From Ilumatobacter coccineus YM16-304 (lineage in GTDB: Bacteria; Actinomycetota; Acidimicrobiia; Acidimicrobiales; Ilumatobacteraceae), in NCBI RefSeq assembly GCF_000348785.1, contig NC_020520.1:3348001-3412000 (forward strand): a DNA stretch of 64,000 nt. Direction: 5' to 3'. The notes below the pieces were generated by a model. The model saw nothing but the letters and a program-made list of their open reading frames with translations, searched no databases and had not been told where the DNA came from. Shown in pieces: positions 44,952-51,989 of the stretch. Within the stretch, counting starts at the first letter, position 1, and every line of letters starts with the position of its first letter. Position numbers and translations under genes: made by a program.

Positions 44952-45598
44952 ACCGTTCGCTGGCACACCGCGACGATCAACACCGGGCAACCGCCTGAGT
45001 CACCGCGCTCCAGGCGAGGAGTCACCTTTTCTAAGTTGGTTGTGGTCGACGTGTTGAACTTGGTTGTCTCGGGATCAAGCCGCCGAGCCCAAGCCCTCAT
45101 CTCAGCGCGATGCATCGTGATAATCGCGGCGGCGTCGATAATTCCCTCGTTGTAGAGGCTTCTGTAAGCCGCCAGGTCTCTGTCGAGATTCCCATCCTTG
45201 GCATGCCATTCGACGTCAACCGCGATTCGACCCTTGATGTTGTCGATGAGGTACGAAGCCGCTTCGTTCTCGATCGGCAGGACTTGTGCACCTTCGTCCT
45301 CGCCGTAGGCGAGCATTCTCAGCTCAGCGGTAAGGGCAACCGTGTAGCTGCCTTCGCGCCACCCGCGGTCGCGCAGCCCTGCGTTGAGCCGGGCGGCAGT
45401 GTTGGACTCGTTACCGCCGGTTGGGAAGATGTCAAGAGCGGGATCGACGGCGAAAGCGCGAAGTGCCGCCACCAAGTCCCCGAACTGCTCAGCGTTGGTC
45501 GCTTCGACAATTGCTGAAGCGTTTCTCGTTTCCAGCCAGTCGTAGCGATCGAGGACATCAGCAGGAAAGACTTCGCGATAGCTGTGTGTGAAATCCAC
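44948..45598 (-). CDS. BglII/BstYI-family restriction endonuclease
   Basis: A 216-residue protein matching the BglII-type endonucleases. The catalytic region reads GRIAVDVEWHAKDGNLDRDL followed by AAYRSLYNEGIIDAAAIITM; the E-x-x-x-K/D set belongs to the PD-(D/E)XK fold. An N-terminal HSYREVFPADVLDRY also fits the family. Known members cut GATC-containing sites such as RGATCY or AGATCT; the exact site here is not readable. It is convergent with an MT-A70 methyltransferase. The endonuclease has its own promoter region of only about 50 bases before the next gene. Confidence 0.78.
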   Translation of the reverse strand: MDFTHSYREVFPADVLDRYDWLETRNASAIVEATNAEQFGDLVAALRAFAVDPALDIFPTGGNESNTAARLNAGLRDRGWREGSYTVALTAELRMLAYGEDEGAQVLPIENEAASYLIDNIKGRIAVDVEWHAKDGNLDRDLAAYRSLYNEGIIDAAAIITMHRAEMRAWARRLDPETTKFNTSTTTNLEKVTPRLERGDSGGCPVLIVAVCQRTV

Positions 45599-45647
45599 TC
45601 ACCCAGCTTCGCGCGAGTCGCCGCCCGCATGGGGAATCCCGTCTGGA

Positions 45648-46322
45648 CTACCTCGGCCGGGTGCGAGCCAACGCCGGGAACTTGGCGTCGAGCTGGCTCC
45701 GCGGTGTCGAGCTGGAGTTGACTCGTCGTCCGTTGCTTGGTGATCCGCCTTGCTTCGACCCCGGCACGTCGGTTGTGCGGCCTCGGGCGTCGTCGGTCGG
45801 GTCGCCGAACAGGTGTGGGTAGCTCTGCTTGAGCTGCTTCACCGCAGCGTCAACGCCGGTCGTGGTGCCGCTGTCGTCGGTGCTGATGAGTGAGAGGTCA
45901 GCGAGCTTCCAGGCTGCGTCGAGATCGTCCACGTCGGTGGCTGCGAGTCGAAAGAAGTCGGCGCGTTGGTTGGCCTCGTTGATGGCTGCGATACCGGGGG
46001 CTGCGTCGAGTTGGCGTTGAAGCTCGTCGGCTCGCTCGGTTGCCTCCTTGGCCTTGAGCCGCTGTTTCTTGGCGTCCTCGGCATGGCGCTTGGCCGCTGG
46101 GTTGCCGATGACCTCGGGATCGTCCTCGTCAGGGTCGTCCGCATCGCTATGTGGGTCGTCGTCTCCCTCGTCCGACGAACCCTCGGCACCGTCAGCGCCA
46201 TCTGAGCCTTCTGTGTCGCTCTGCTCGTCGTCAGCGTCCTCGTCACGCGCTGCGGTCGACGGGATCAGCGCGACGGGCAGAGCGTCGTACACGAAACGAG
46301 CGACGGGTGTTCGTTGCTTCAT
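45648..46322 (-). CDS. Phage scaffold-like protein
   Basis: A 224-residue protein. Residues of about 25-75 are very acidic (long D/E runs), 80-115 form a charged coiled coil (AKKQRLKAKEATERADELQR), and 120-170 read as helices (DLDAAWKLADLSLI, GVDAAVKQLKQSYPHLFGD). This make-up and the DAAWKLAD/AVKQLKQSYPHLF wording resemble phage scaffolding proteins. There is no protease or capsid gene in the element, so if the call is right it may act on a helper phage's capsid. The ATG overlaps the stop of the next upstream gene as ATGA. Confidence 0.45.
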   Translation of the reverse strand: MKQRTPVARFVYDALPVALIPSTAARDEDADDEQSDTEGSDGADGAEGSSDEGDDDPHSDADDPDEDDPEVIGNPAAKRHAEDAKKQRLKAKEATERADELQRQLDAAPGIAAINEANQRADFFRLAATDVDDLDAAWKLADLSLISTDDSGTTTGVDAAVKQLKQSYPHLFGDPTDDARGRTTDVPGSKQGGSPSNGRRVNSSSTPRSQLDAKFPALARTRPR

Positions 46323-46870
46323 CGTTGGGCCTCGGCTTCCTCGATGAGACCAAATGGGTCGGGGTCCCCCAACCGCATGTAGTCGTGGGCGGCGATCAGT
46401 GCGTCGTCTCGGTTCTCGTAGCGATCGAACGCGTCGGCCATGCGCTGTTGGGTGTGCTCGTCGTCGGCCACCTCCACGTAGAAGTCGCCTGCGTAGTTCT
46501 CGAGATGGATCGGTACGTCGGGATCGTCCAGGGCGGTGGCGAGAACCGGGCGCAGACTCTCGACGGTGTGCCGGACCTCCTCAGAGAATGATGCGCAGAG
46601 CTGATCAACGGTTGGTGGCATTTCGTGGTGCTGTAGCCAGCGCCATGCGTGCTCGGGCATCGACTTCGCCAGCTCGGCCACGTAGCCGGGATGGTCGAAC
46701 ACCGGCAGCAGCGGTTGCTGGTTCTGCTGGTGCTGGTCGGATGCGTAGCGGTGGCTATTGAGGAACCCGTCCAGCCTGATCTCGCTGCGCAGCTTCTCGA
46801 TCTTGGCGTCCTGTTCTGCGAGGCGCTTGCGAGCTGCGATCAGATCGGCTTCGTTGTCGTCGGTGCTCAT
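46319..46870 (-). CDS. Hypothetical element protein
   Basis: A 183-residue acidic protein of unknown family. It starts with a short coiled coil (ARKRLAEQDAKIEKLRSEI) and then a His/Gln-rich stretch (SDQHQQNQQPLLPV). The rest is mixed alpha/beta with HAWRWLQHHEMPP. No membrane segment. It overlaps both neighbours as ATGA, so it belongs to one translationally linked block. I can offer no function. Confidence 0.65.
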   Translation of the reverse strand: MSTDDNEADLIAARKRLAEQDAKIEKLRSEIRLDGFLNSHRYASDQHQQNQQPLLPVFDHPGYVAELAKSMPEHAWRWLQHHEMPPTVDQLCASFSEEVRHTVESLRPVLATALDDPDVPIHLENYAGDFYVEVADDEHTQQRMADAFDRYENRDDALIAAHDYMRLGDPDPFGLIEEAEAQR

Positions 46871-47037
46871 GCGTTCTCCAATGCGGTGATGCGGGCCTCG
46901 GCGTCGGTGAGCTGCGTTTGCAGGTTCCGCAGGAGGACCATGACGGGTTGGGGCACGTTGGCCTCGCTGATGCGAGTGAAATACGTATCTGTGTTTTCGG
47001 TGGTCTGCTCGGAGGCGAGCACGTTCGGAGCGGTCAT
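46867..47037 (-). CDS. Small element protein, 56 residues
   Basis: Read directly from the minus strand: ATG at 47037, TGA at 46867-46869 overlapping the next ATG. The product starts MTAPNVLASEQTTEN and ends in a helix (LLRNLQTQLTDAEARITALE) with heptad-like spacing. The overlap and codon pattern support a real gene. Unknown function; possibly a partner of the following coiled-coil proteins. Confidence 0.6.
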   Translation of the reverse strand: MTAPNVLASEQTTENTDTYFTRISEANVPQPVMVLLRNLQTQLTDAEARITALENA

Positions 47038-47062
47038 GTCCGTGGTGTCCTTTCGGTGGTGG

Positions 47063-47506
47063 TCAGAATGAGAAGTTGTGGAGCAGGCGGGCTGCTGGGA
47101 ACCGTGCGGCCATGGCTTCGGCGTGGGCGATCGGGTCGGCCTCGATGGCGTCGATCGCGTCGGCCTTTGCCGTGAGGGTTTCGCCGGCGGTGCGTGAGCG
47201 TCGGACCTGTGAGCGCAGTTGTTCCAGTCGGGCGGCTGCGTCGGTGTCGCTGATGCGTCCGCTGCGGATGTCGTCGGTGAGCTGGCGCGCTTCGTCGCGG
47301 GTGGTGGCGAGTGTTTCGCTGATGGCTCGGGCTGCGGGTACGTGTTCGTCGGTCATGCGATCGACTGCGGCCATGCCACGGTCGCGCATCTCGGCCTCGG
47401 CCGATGCGATCTCACTCGTCCACTGCTTGCGAGCCTCGGGCGTCAGTGTCGGGGTGTAGTCGTCGAGAACTTGTCGTGCGTCAGCGACGGTGCGAGCAGG
47501 CATCAT
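47063..47506 (-). CDS. Helical hypothetical element protein
   Basis: A 147-residue, almost fully helical protein (ARKQWTSEIASAEAEMRDRG, ARLEQLRSQVRRS, LTAKADAIDAIEADP). No known motif. It overlaps the upstream 64-residue gene by 4 bases and precedes the 56-residue gene. It looks like a small structural or accessory phage protein, but nothing proves this. Confidence 0.6.
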   Translation of the reverse strand: MMPARTVADARQVLDDYTPTLTPEARKQWTSEIASAEAEMRDRGMAAVDRMTDEHVPAARAISETLATTRDEARQLTDDIRSGRISDTDAAARLEQLRSQVRRSRTAGETLTAKADAIDAIEADPIAHAEAMAARFPAARLLHNFSF

Positions 47507-47697
47507 GCACCCCGCTTTCCAAGCTCGGGGAACTTGGCGAGGTCGGACCGCTCAGGGTTGCGAGCAGTGCGGCGGCGGATGCGTTCCTCGGCTTGGGCCA
47601 AGGCGTCGTCGGCGTCGTTGATTGCCGCCGTGGCCTCGTCGGAGATTGCGGCTTGCGCTTCGATCTGTCGGCGGATGGGGTCACTTCGTGTTGGCAT
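47503..47697 (-). CDS. Small charged helical element protein
   Basis: A 64-residue protein, mostly one helix with alternating acidic and basic stretches (AQAEERIRRRTARNPERSD). Its start overlaps the end of the ribbon-helix-helix gene by 17 bases, and its stop overlaps the next start by 4. No family recognised. Confidence 0.55.
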   Translation of the reverse strand: MPTRSDPIRRQIEAQAAISDEATAAINDADDALAQAEERIRRRTARNPERSDLAKFPELGKRGA

Positions 47698-47866
47698 GTT
47701 GGTTCTCCTGGTGGTCGTAGATGTCGAGAGCGCCCACGACCAGTTCGCGGATGAACTGCGACACGCTGAGTCCGCAGGCGGCTGCGGCGGCGTCGATCTG
47801 GGCGCGTTGGCGTCGGCTGACGCGTACGTCGATCCGTTCTTGGAATATGGGTGTGGGTCCTGGCAT
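47681..47866 (-). CDS. Ribbon-helix-helix DNA-binding protein
   Basis: About 61 residues from the ATG at 47866. The core RIDVRVSRRQRAQIDAAAAA then CGLSVSQFIRELVVGAL is a strand-helix-helix pattern like Arc/CopG/MobC-type proteins. A TTG at 47905 would add 13 residues but is less likely. A 13-bp palindrome lies 10 bases upstream of its start, fitting autoregulation. As first gene of the minus-strand small-gene block it is the likely regulator of that block. Confidence 0.7.
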   Translation of the reverse strand: MPGPTPIFQERIDVRVSRRQRAQIDAAAAACGLSVSQFIRELVVGALDIYDHQENQHANTK

Positions 47867-47875
47867 CTGTTTGTG

Positions 47876-47888
47876 CAACAAGTTGTTG
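47876..47888. promoter_or_regulatory. Candidate operator of the ribbon-helix-helix gene
   Basis: CAACAA, G, TTGTTG forms a perfect palindrome just upstream of the ATG at 47866. A second inverted repeat (CATTGC at 47937-47942, GCAATG at 47956-47961) lies further into the 197-base divergent spacer, which must hold promoters both ways. Confidence 0.45.
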
Positions 47889-48063
47889 GGTATCTCGTCG
47901 CACAAATAGTGCAGAATGCTCGTCCTCGATGCCAGTCATTGCAACTTTCAATTACGCAATGGCATGTATCGAGACATGACAGTTCGATCCATCGCGAGTG
48001 CTTCGTTTCCGGTTGTGTTCCGTTCGCACCGATCGTCTCGAAATGTGTAGCGGATTCTGTTTC

Positions 48064-48501
48064 ATGAAGTACATGAGCAACAAGCAGAGCACCACCACCA
48101 TCACCGTCAAGGGCGTCGAAGTCAGCGCCGACGAGATCACCAAGCTGCGAGACGACGAACAGAATTCGTGGGCCAAGGTCGCTGACGCCCTCGGCATCGG
48201 TTCACCCGGCACCGCACGACGCGCCTACACAGCGCTCGTTCGCCCGCACACCGAGTCCCGTCTCAAGTCGGGCGGCGGTCGCAACGGTTCGGGCCTCGTG
48301 CCGGTGTTGCTCAACGGCCTCGACCTCGCAGGCGTTCGCAAGGCCATCGTTGGCAAGACGATCTCGGTTCAGCGTCAGGGCGACAAGGTGGAGACGATCC
48401 CGGTCGCCAAGGTCACGTCCGTCAAGAATGAGACGGTGAATTTCAACGACGGCTCTAAGTCCCGCAGCGTCAAGGCAGACAAGGTGCTGGCCGCCAAGTG
48501 A
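48064..48501 (+). CDS. Hypothetical element protein, possible DNA-binding
   Basis: A 145-residue protein (ATG 48064; ATG 48073 also possible). It has a helix-turn-helix-like stretch (SWAKVADALGIGSPGTARRAYTAL) near residue 40 and a C-terminal beta-rich part (VAKVTSVKNETVNFNDGS). Divergent from the ribbon-helix-helix gene. No phage family recognised. A 38-codon reading frame overlaps its stop as GTGA. Confidence 0.65.
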   Translation: MKYMSNKQSTTTITVKGVEVSADEITKLRDDEQNSWAKVADALGIGSPGTARRAYTALVRPHTESRLKSGGGRNGSGLVPVLLNGLDLAGVRKAIVGKTISVQRQGDKVETIPVAKVTSVKNETVNFNDGSKSRSVKADKVLAAK

Positions 48502-48614
48502 GCGCGCTCCGCAGACTCGCCCACCGCCTTCGCACGATCTGGCGTCAGCGCGTGCGCCGACGATCCGGCCGGTTCGATGCTGACAACGATCCGGTGTTCA
48601 AACGACTCGACTGA
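48498..48614 (+). CDS. Possible 38-residue basic peptide
   Basis: GTG at 48498 overlaps the upstream stop; TGA at 48612-48614. The product is highly basic (LRTIWRQRVRRRSGRF). It is placed directly before a strong terminator. Coding is plausible but not proven. Confidence 0.35.
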   Translation: MSALRRLAHRLRTIWRQRVRRRSGRFDADNDPVFKRLD

Positions 48615-48618
48615 CCGC

Positions 48619-48664
48619 AACGGCCCGCCCTCCGATCAACTCGGGGAGCGGGCCGTTTCTCTTG
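48619..48664 (+). terminator. Intrinsic terminator
   Basis: Perfect 10-bp arms AACGGCCCGC (48619-48628) and GCGGGCCGTT (48648-48657), followed by TTCTCTTGT. It ends the transcript of the 48064-48614 genes. Confidence 0.8.
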
Positions 48665-48687
48665 TCAGTCAGTAGCGTTTGGTCGCT

Positions 48688-48939
48688 ATGGGGCTTCTCA
48701 AGTTCACCTCGGACGGCAACCTGCGGCAGCTCATTGTCGACCGACTCTCAAGCGGCGAGGAACTGCCGAAGGCGGTTGTGTCTCTCACCAAGGGTTGGGC
48801 GGGTGTCGGCATCACGAAAGTCAAGAGCGTGCAGAGCTTCGGGCCGCACGACCTCTCCCCGACGGAGTTCGGATACAAGACGATCGTGTGGGTTGGGCGG
48901 GTAGCAATCAACATTCGGAACAAGTCGAAGGGCTCGTAA
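48688..48939 (+). CDS. Small hypothetical protein
   Basis: An 83-residue protein starting MGLLKFTSDGNL. It contains SLTKGWAGVGITKVKSVQSF and YKTIVWVGRVAIN and is likely alpha/beta. No family recognised. It follows the terminator and converges on the integrase gene with 19 bases between the stops. Confidence 0.55.
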   Translation: MGLLKFTSDGNLRQLIVDRLSSGEELPKAVVSLTKGWAGVGITKVKSVQSFGPHDLSPTEFGYKTIVWVGRVAINIRNKSKGS

Positions 48940-48958
48940 ACGCCGGTATGCGCGCCGT

Positions 48959-50131
48959 TCAACGCAGCGGGATCACGTTGTCGGTGCCTGTCGATTGAAC
49001 GCTGTCGGTGGGGATCAGTGCATCGAGCTTGGCCGGGATCGCCTTCCTACGATCCTCGGTGGCGTGCTGGTACCTGATCGCAGCGTCGGGGTTCACGTGG
49101 CCGATCTGCTCCATCAGCTCTCGGGTCGTCGCGCCCGACTGCGCGAGCAACGTCGCTGCCGCATGACGCAAGTCGTGGAACCGGATCGGCGGGAGATCGA
49201 GCGACTTCTGCGCCTTGAGCCAAACCTGCCGGCGAAAGTTCTCACGTCGGACGTACGGCGTCTTGGTCCGGCTCCGCTGAGTCGCCGGGAACAACAACCC
49301 GTCGGGTCCAGGGTCGGCGTAGGTCGCCAGGTGCAGAGCAAGCGCCTGCCGCACCACAGCGGGCACATACACGTCTCTCACGGCTGCGTCGGTCTTCCCT
49401 CGCTCCTGTAGGTACATCTCCCCATCGGCGGTTTCGGCGACGGTCTGGCGGACACTGACGGTCGATGCGTCGAGATCGACCCAACGTCTCGTGAGTCCGA
49501 TGCACTCGCCCCACCGCAACCCGCCGAACCCTGCGATCAAGATGAGCGCTCGGTAGCGGTGCGGCACCTCGTCGGCCAAAGCCAGCACATCGTCTGGACT
49601 CGGGCAGTAGAACCGCTTGGGGTTCTCCTTCTTGAAGTTGACGTGGCACGGGTTGCTTCGGATCAGTCCGTCATCGACCGCCACCGACATGACCTTGTGC
49701 AGCAGCGTGTACGTCTTCACCACCGTCGCACGCGCCAACGGCTTGCCAGTCTTCTTCGACGGCGTGTTGCGCATCTCGCCGACCCAAGCGCGCACGTCGG
49801 CGCTATTGATCTGACCGAGCGGCACGTCATGCCAGCACGCCAGACGACCGTCGAGCATCCGTCGATACATCGCCTTCGTGGTGCGCTCAAGGTCCTCGCT
49901 CTCGACCCATGACGACGCGTACTCGCCGAACAAAGTCCGGCCCTTCTTCGGGTCGATCCAGTCGCCGGTCACAACCTCCGCTCGCCGCAGATCTCGAAAC
50001 CGCTCGGCTTCACTCTTGGTTGCGAACTTGCCGTAGGTCGTGGTCTTGCCGTTGACCTTCATCACGACCTTGTAGCGACGGACTCCGGCCTTGGTCGTGT
50101 AGCTGCCGATGCCGTTCTTCACTGCGCTCAT
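48959..50131 (-). CDS. int: Tyrosine recombinase (integrase)
   Basis: A 390-residue phage-type integrase. An N-terminal arm-binding-like domain starts IGSYTTKAGVRRYKVVMKVN, a SAM-like core-binding domain follows (about 70-160), and the catalytic domain shows the Arg in GGLRWGE, Lys in ERGKTDAAVRDV, HDLRHAAAT, GHVNPDAAIRYQHAT with His and Tyr. All catalytic residues look present. The ATG at 50131 overlaps the stop of the serine recombinase as ATGA. It is expected to integrate and excise the element at the end repeats. It is not next to either end, unlike most integrases. Confidence 0.93.
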   Translation of the reverse strand: MSAVKNGIGSYTTKAGVRRYKVVMKVNGKTTTYGKFATKSEAERFRDLRRAEVVTGDWIDPKKGRTLFGEYASSWVESEDLERTTKAMYRRMLDGRLACWHDVPLGQINSADVRAWVGEMRNTPSKKTGKPLARATVVKTYTLLHKVMSVAVDDGLIRSNPCHVNFKKENPKRFYCPSPDDVLALADEVPHRYRALILIAGFGGLRWGECIGLTRRWVDLDASTVSVRQTVAETADGEMYLQERGKTDAAVRDVYVPAVVRQALALHLATYADPGPDGLLFPATQRSRTKTPYVRRENFRRQVWLKAQKSLDLPPIRFHDLRHAAATLLAQSGATTRELMEQIGHVNPDAAIRYQHATEDRRKAIPAKLDALIPTDSVQSTGTDNVIPLR

Positions 50132-50796
50132 GCCGCTGCCTCCTGACGGCGCTCGTGACTCTTGAGAACTGCTCGGACCGTGCTGGCGTGCCAGCGCTCG
50201 CCGCCGTGAGCGGTCGGCGTGCCGTCGTCGTTGAGTCGGTCGGCAATCGATGCGTACGTGCATCCCACCGCTCGCCAGGCGGCACACGTCGCCACGAGAT
50301 CGTCGTTCAGAACCCTCGGGCGACCGAGCTGCACACCCTGCCTTCGTAGCTCCGCAAGCGCGTCCGTGGTCCGCTGGCTGATCAACCGCCTTTCGTATTG
50401 GGCGAACGACGCGAGGACGTTCGAGAGCATTTCTCCGGCGGGGGTGCTCATGTCCACGCCGAGATCGAGCGCGATCACGGCCCAGCCCTCGGAGCGCGCC
50501 GTCTCCATGAGCGATGCGAAGTCCATCAGTGACCTGCTGAGTCGATCGAGCTTGCTGACCACGAGCGCGTCGGCCTCACCGCTACGCAGCGAGTCGAGAG
50601 CTGCGAGCAACGCCGGACGCTTCAAGTTGGACGCTGTGTAGCCGTCGTCCGTGGCGTAGGTGACGATCCAGCCTCGGTGCTCGGCCTGCTGCTCGATCGT
50701 TGTTCGCTGAGCTGCAATTCCTAGACCACCGCGAGCTTGCTCATCGGTCGACACCCGCAAATAGACTATGACGTTTCTTAGTGTATTTGCTTCCAT
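50128..50796 (-). CDS. Small serine recombinase (resolvase/invertase type)
   Basis: A 222-residue recombinase. The nucleophile Ser is at residue 16 (VYLRVSTDEQ), followed by GLGIAAQRTTIEQQ, LVVSKLDRLSRSLMDF and SFAQYERRLISQRT with the helix E region. The C-terminal 50 residues hold a helix-turn-helix (GCTYASIADRLNDDGTPTA). Length fits Tn3-type resolvases or invertases rather than large integrases. The ATG at 50796 is chosen because the conserved strand starts 8 residues later. It is coupled to the integrase gene, which is unusual; it may resolve dimers or invert DNA. Confidence 0.9.
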   Translation of the reverse strand: MEANTLRNVIVYLRVSTDEQARGGLGIAAQRTTIEQQAEHRGWIVTYATDDGYTASNLKRPALLAALDSLRSGEADALVVSKLDRLSRSLMDFASLMETARSEGWAVIALDLGVDMSTPAGEMLSNVLASFAQYERRLISQRTTDALAELRRQGVQLGRPRVLNDDLVATCAAWRAVGCTYASIADRLNDDGTPTAHGGERWHASTVRAVLKSHERRQEAAA

Positions 50797-50849
50797 GGCG
50801 CGCATGTTGCGCGACCTCGGCAGAGAAAACAACAGTAAGTCGGATTTCA

Positions 50850-51107
50850 TCACGACGCCATTCCTTGATCAATCGGTTGGTCATCTGTCTTGAAATACGA
50901 TCGTTCGCGCGCTGTCGTCCCTGCCCAAATGCCGGCGGTGGGGATGCCGAGATATCGAATCTGCGACTCGTTCAGGCACTCAATCGATACTGAGCACGAC
51001 GCGCAGACTGCTTTCGCCTCGACGTTCGACTCGCCGCGCTCGGGGAAGAACAACGAGGGACTCAGACCTCGACAGGCAGCCCGTCGCCGCCACTCGTCGC
51101 CGCTCAT
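50850..51107 (-). CDS. WhiB-family Fe-S regulator
   Basis: An 85-residue WhiB-like protein. Four cysteines at 12, 35, 38 and 44 give the C-x22-C-x2-C-x5-C pattern for a [4Fe-4S] cluster. The GIWAGTTARER turn and basic residues after it stand for the DNA-binding end. WhiB proteins are limited to actinobacteria and their phages. The ATG at 51107 overlaps the stop of the terminase-like gene as ATGA, and 53 bases separate it from the serine recombinase. It likely regulates element genes. Confidence 0.9.
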   Translation of the reverse strand: MSGDEWRRRAACRGLSPSLFFPERGESNVEAKAVCASCSVSIECLNESQIRYLGIPTAGIWAGTTARERSYFKTDDQPIDQGMAS

Positions 51108-51664
51108 GACTTGGCTCTCTTGGGCTTGACGGGCGTCTTCTTCTTCGGTGTCTGCTCGGGCTCGTCGTCGTGCCACCACTCGCGTTCACCAGGCTGGCGG
51201 GGGATCGTTCTCGCCGTGGTGTCGATGACGCCCGTCTCATCGGGCAGCGCCACAATCCCGGCCGTGATCGCCGCCTCCCAAGCGGCAGGTTCTCCCGCCT
51301 CGGTGATGCGTTCCAGGACGTGGGCAGCCGACGCTGCACCGATGGAGTAGCGCAGGATCATTTCGCACGCTTGCACCTGGCCGGGTTTCGCCGGCTCGCC
51401 GTCGCCACGTGCGATGCGTGCAAGCTCGTGGATGGCGGGCAGCACGTGCTCGGCCAACGCACGGTCGGCCTCGACGAACAGTCGAGCTTTCAACTCGTGA
51501 TAGATGTTCGCCGGGTAGACGACGGGATCGCGTCCACCCCAGTTTCCGTTCTTGTCTCGTTGTCGACCGCGGATCAGCTCATCGAGCGCCCACGTCGACA
51601 GGTCGACCTCACCGTTGATGATGGCCGTGTTCTTCCGACCGAGACTGACGTTGCGACGCGTCAT
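51104..51664 (-). CDS. Small-terminase-like protein
   Basis: A 186-residue protein. Its first part reads LDELIRGRQRDKNGNWGGRDPVVYPANIYHELK..., then helices (ARLFVEADRALAEHVLPAIH and KPGQVQACEMILRYSIG), like actinophage small terminase subunits that recognise packaging sites. The last 40 residues are Lys/Pro-rich (EPEQTPKKKTPVKPKRAKS). I see no large terminase, so packaging would need a helper phage. It lies directly downstream of the iteron region and overlaps whiB. The call rests on pattern only; other phage accessory roles are possible. Confidence 0.5.
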   Translation of the reverse strand: MTRRNVSLGRKNTAIINGEVDLSTWALDELIRGRQRDKNGNWGGRDPVVYPANIYHELKARLFVEADRALAEHVLPAIHELARIARGDGEPAKPGQVQACEMILRYSIGAASAAHVLERITEAGEPAAWEAAITAGIVALPDETGVIDTTARTIPRQPGEREWWHDDEPEQTPKKKTPVKPKRAKS

Positions 51665-51726
51665 CGCGAACCTCCCTGTTGTTCTTCGCTACGCAGAAGG
51701 CGAGACGGCGGGTGGCCCAAGTCGCC

Positions 51727-51989
51727 GTTACCCCAGCCGTTACCCGTTGGTGACCCCTGTCGGCCACAGAAGAGGCCATCTACCAGGGCTTTGTTACCCC
51801 TGTTACCCCCGTTACCCCATTTGCTAGAGATATAGATAGAGAGACACACGACTCCCTGCCAGACACGCCGCATCGCCACCCGTATGTACGTCGGCGGCGA
51901 GGGGTCACATGGGTCACCGGGGTAACGGATTCGGTCGTCTACCAGGGCAAACGCCCCGACCGAGGGGTAACGGAGGGGTAACCAGCGGG
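51727..51989. other. Iteron-rich region, candidate replication origin
   Basis: Eight copies of GTTACCC(C) lie in the 325-base gap between the primase and terminase-like genes. Five are in + orientation (51727, 51739, 51793, 51802, 51811) and three inverted as GGGGTAAC (51919, 51964, 51975). GTGACCC-like variants are near 51750, 51902, 51912 and 51986. Between the two sets is an A/T-rich stretch (51818-51842, with TAGAGATATAGATAGA) that could melt. Two CTACCAGGG motifs are also inside. Iterons around an AT-rich core next to a primase are typical of an origin. Confidence 0.65.
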
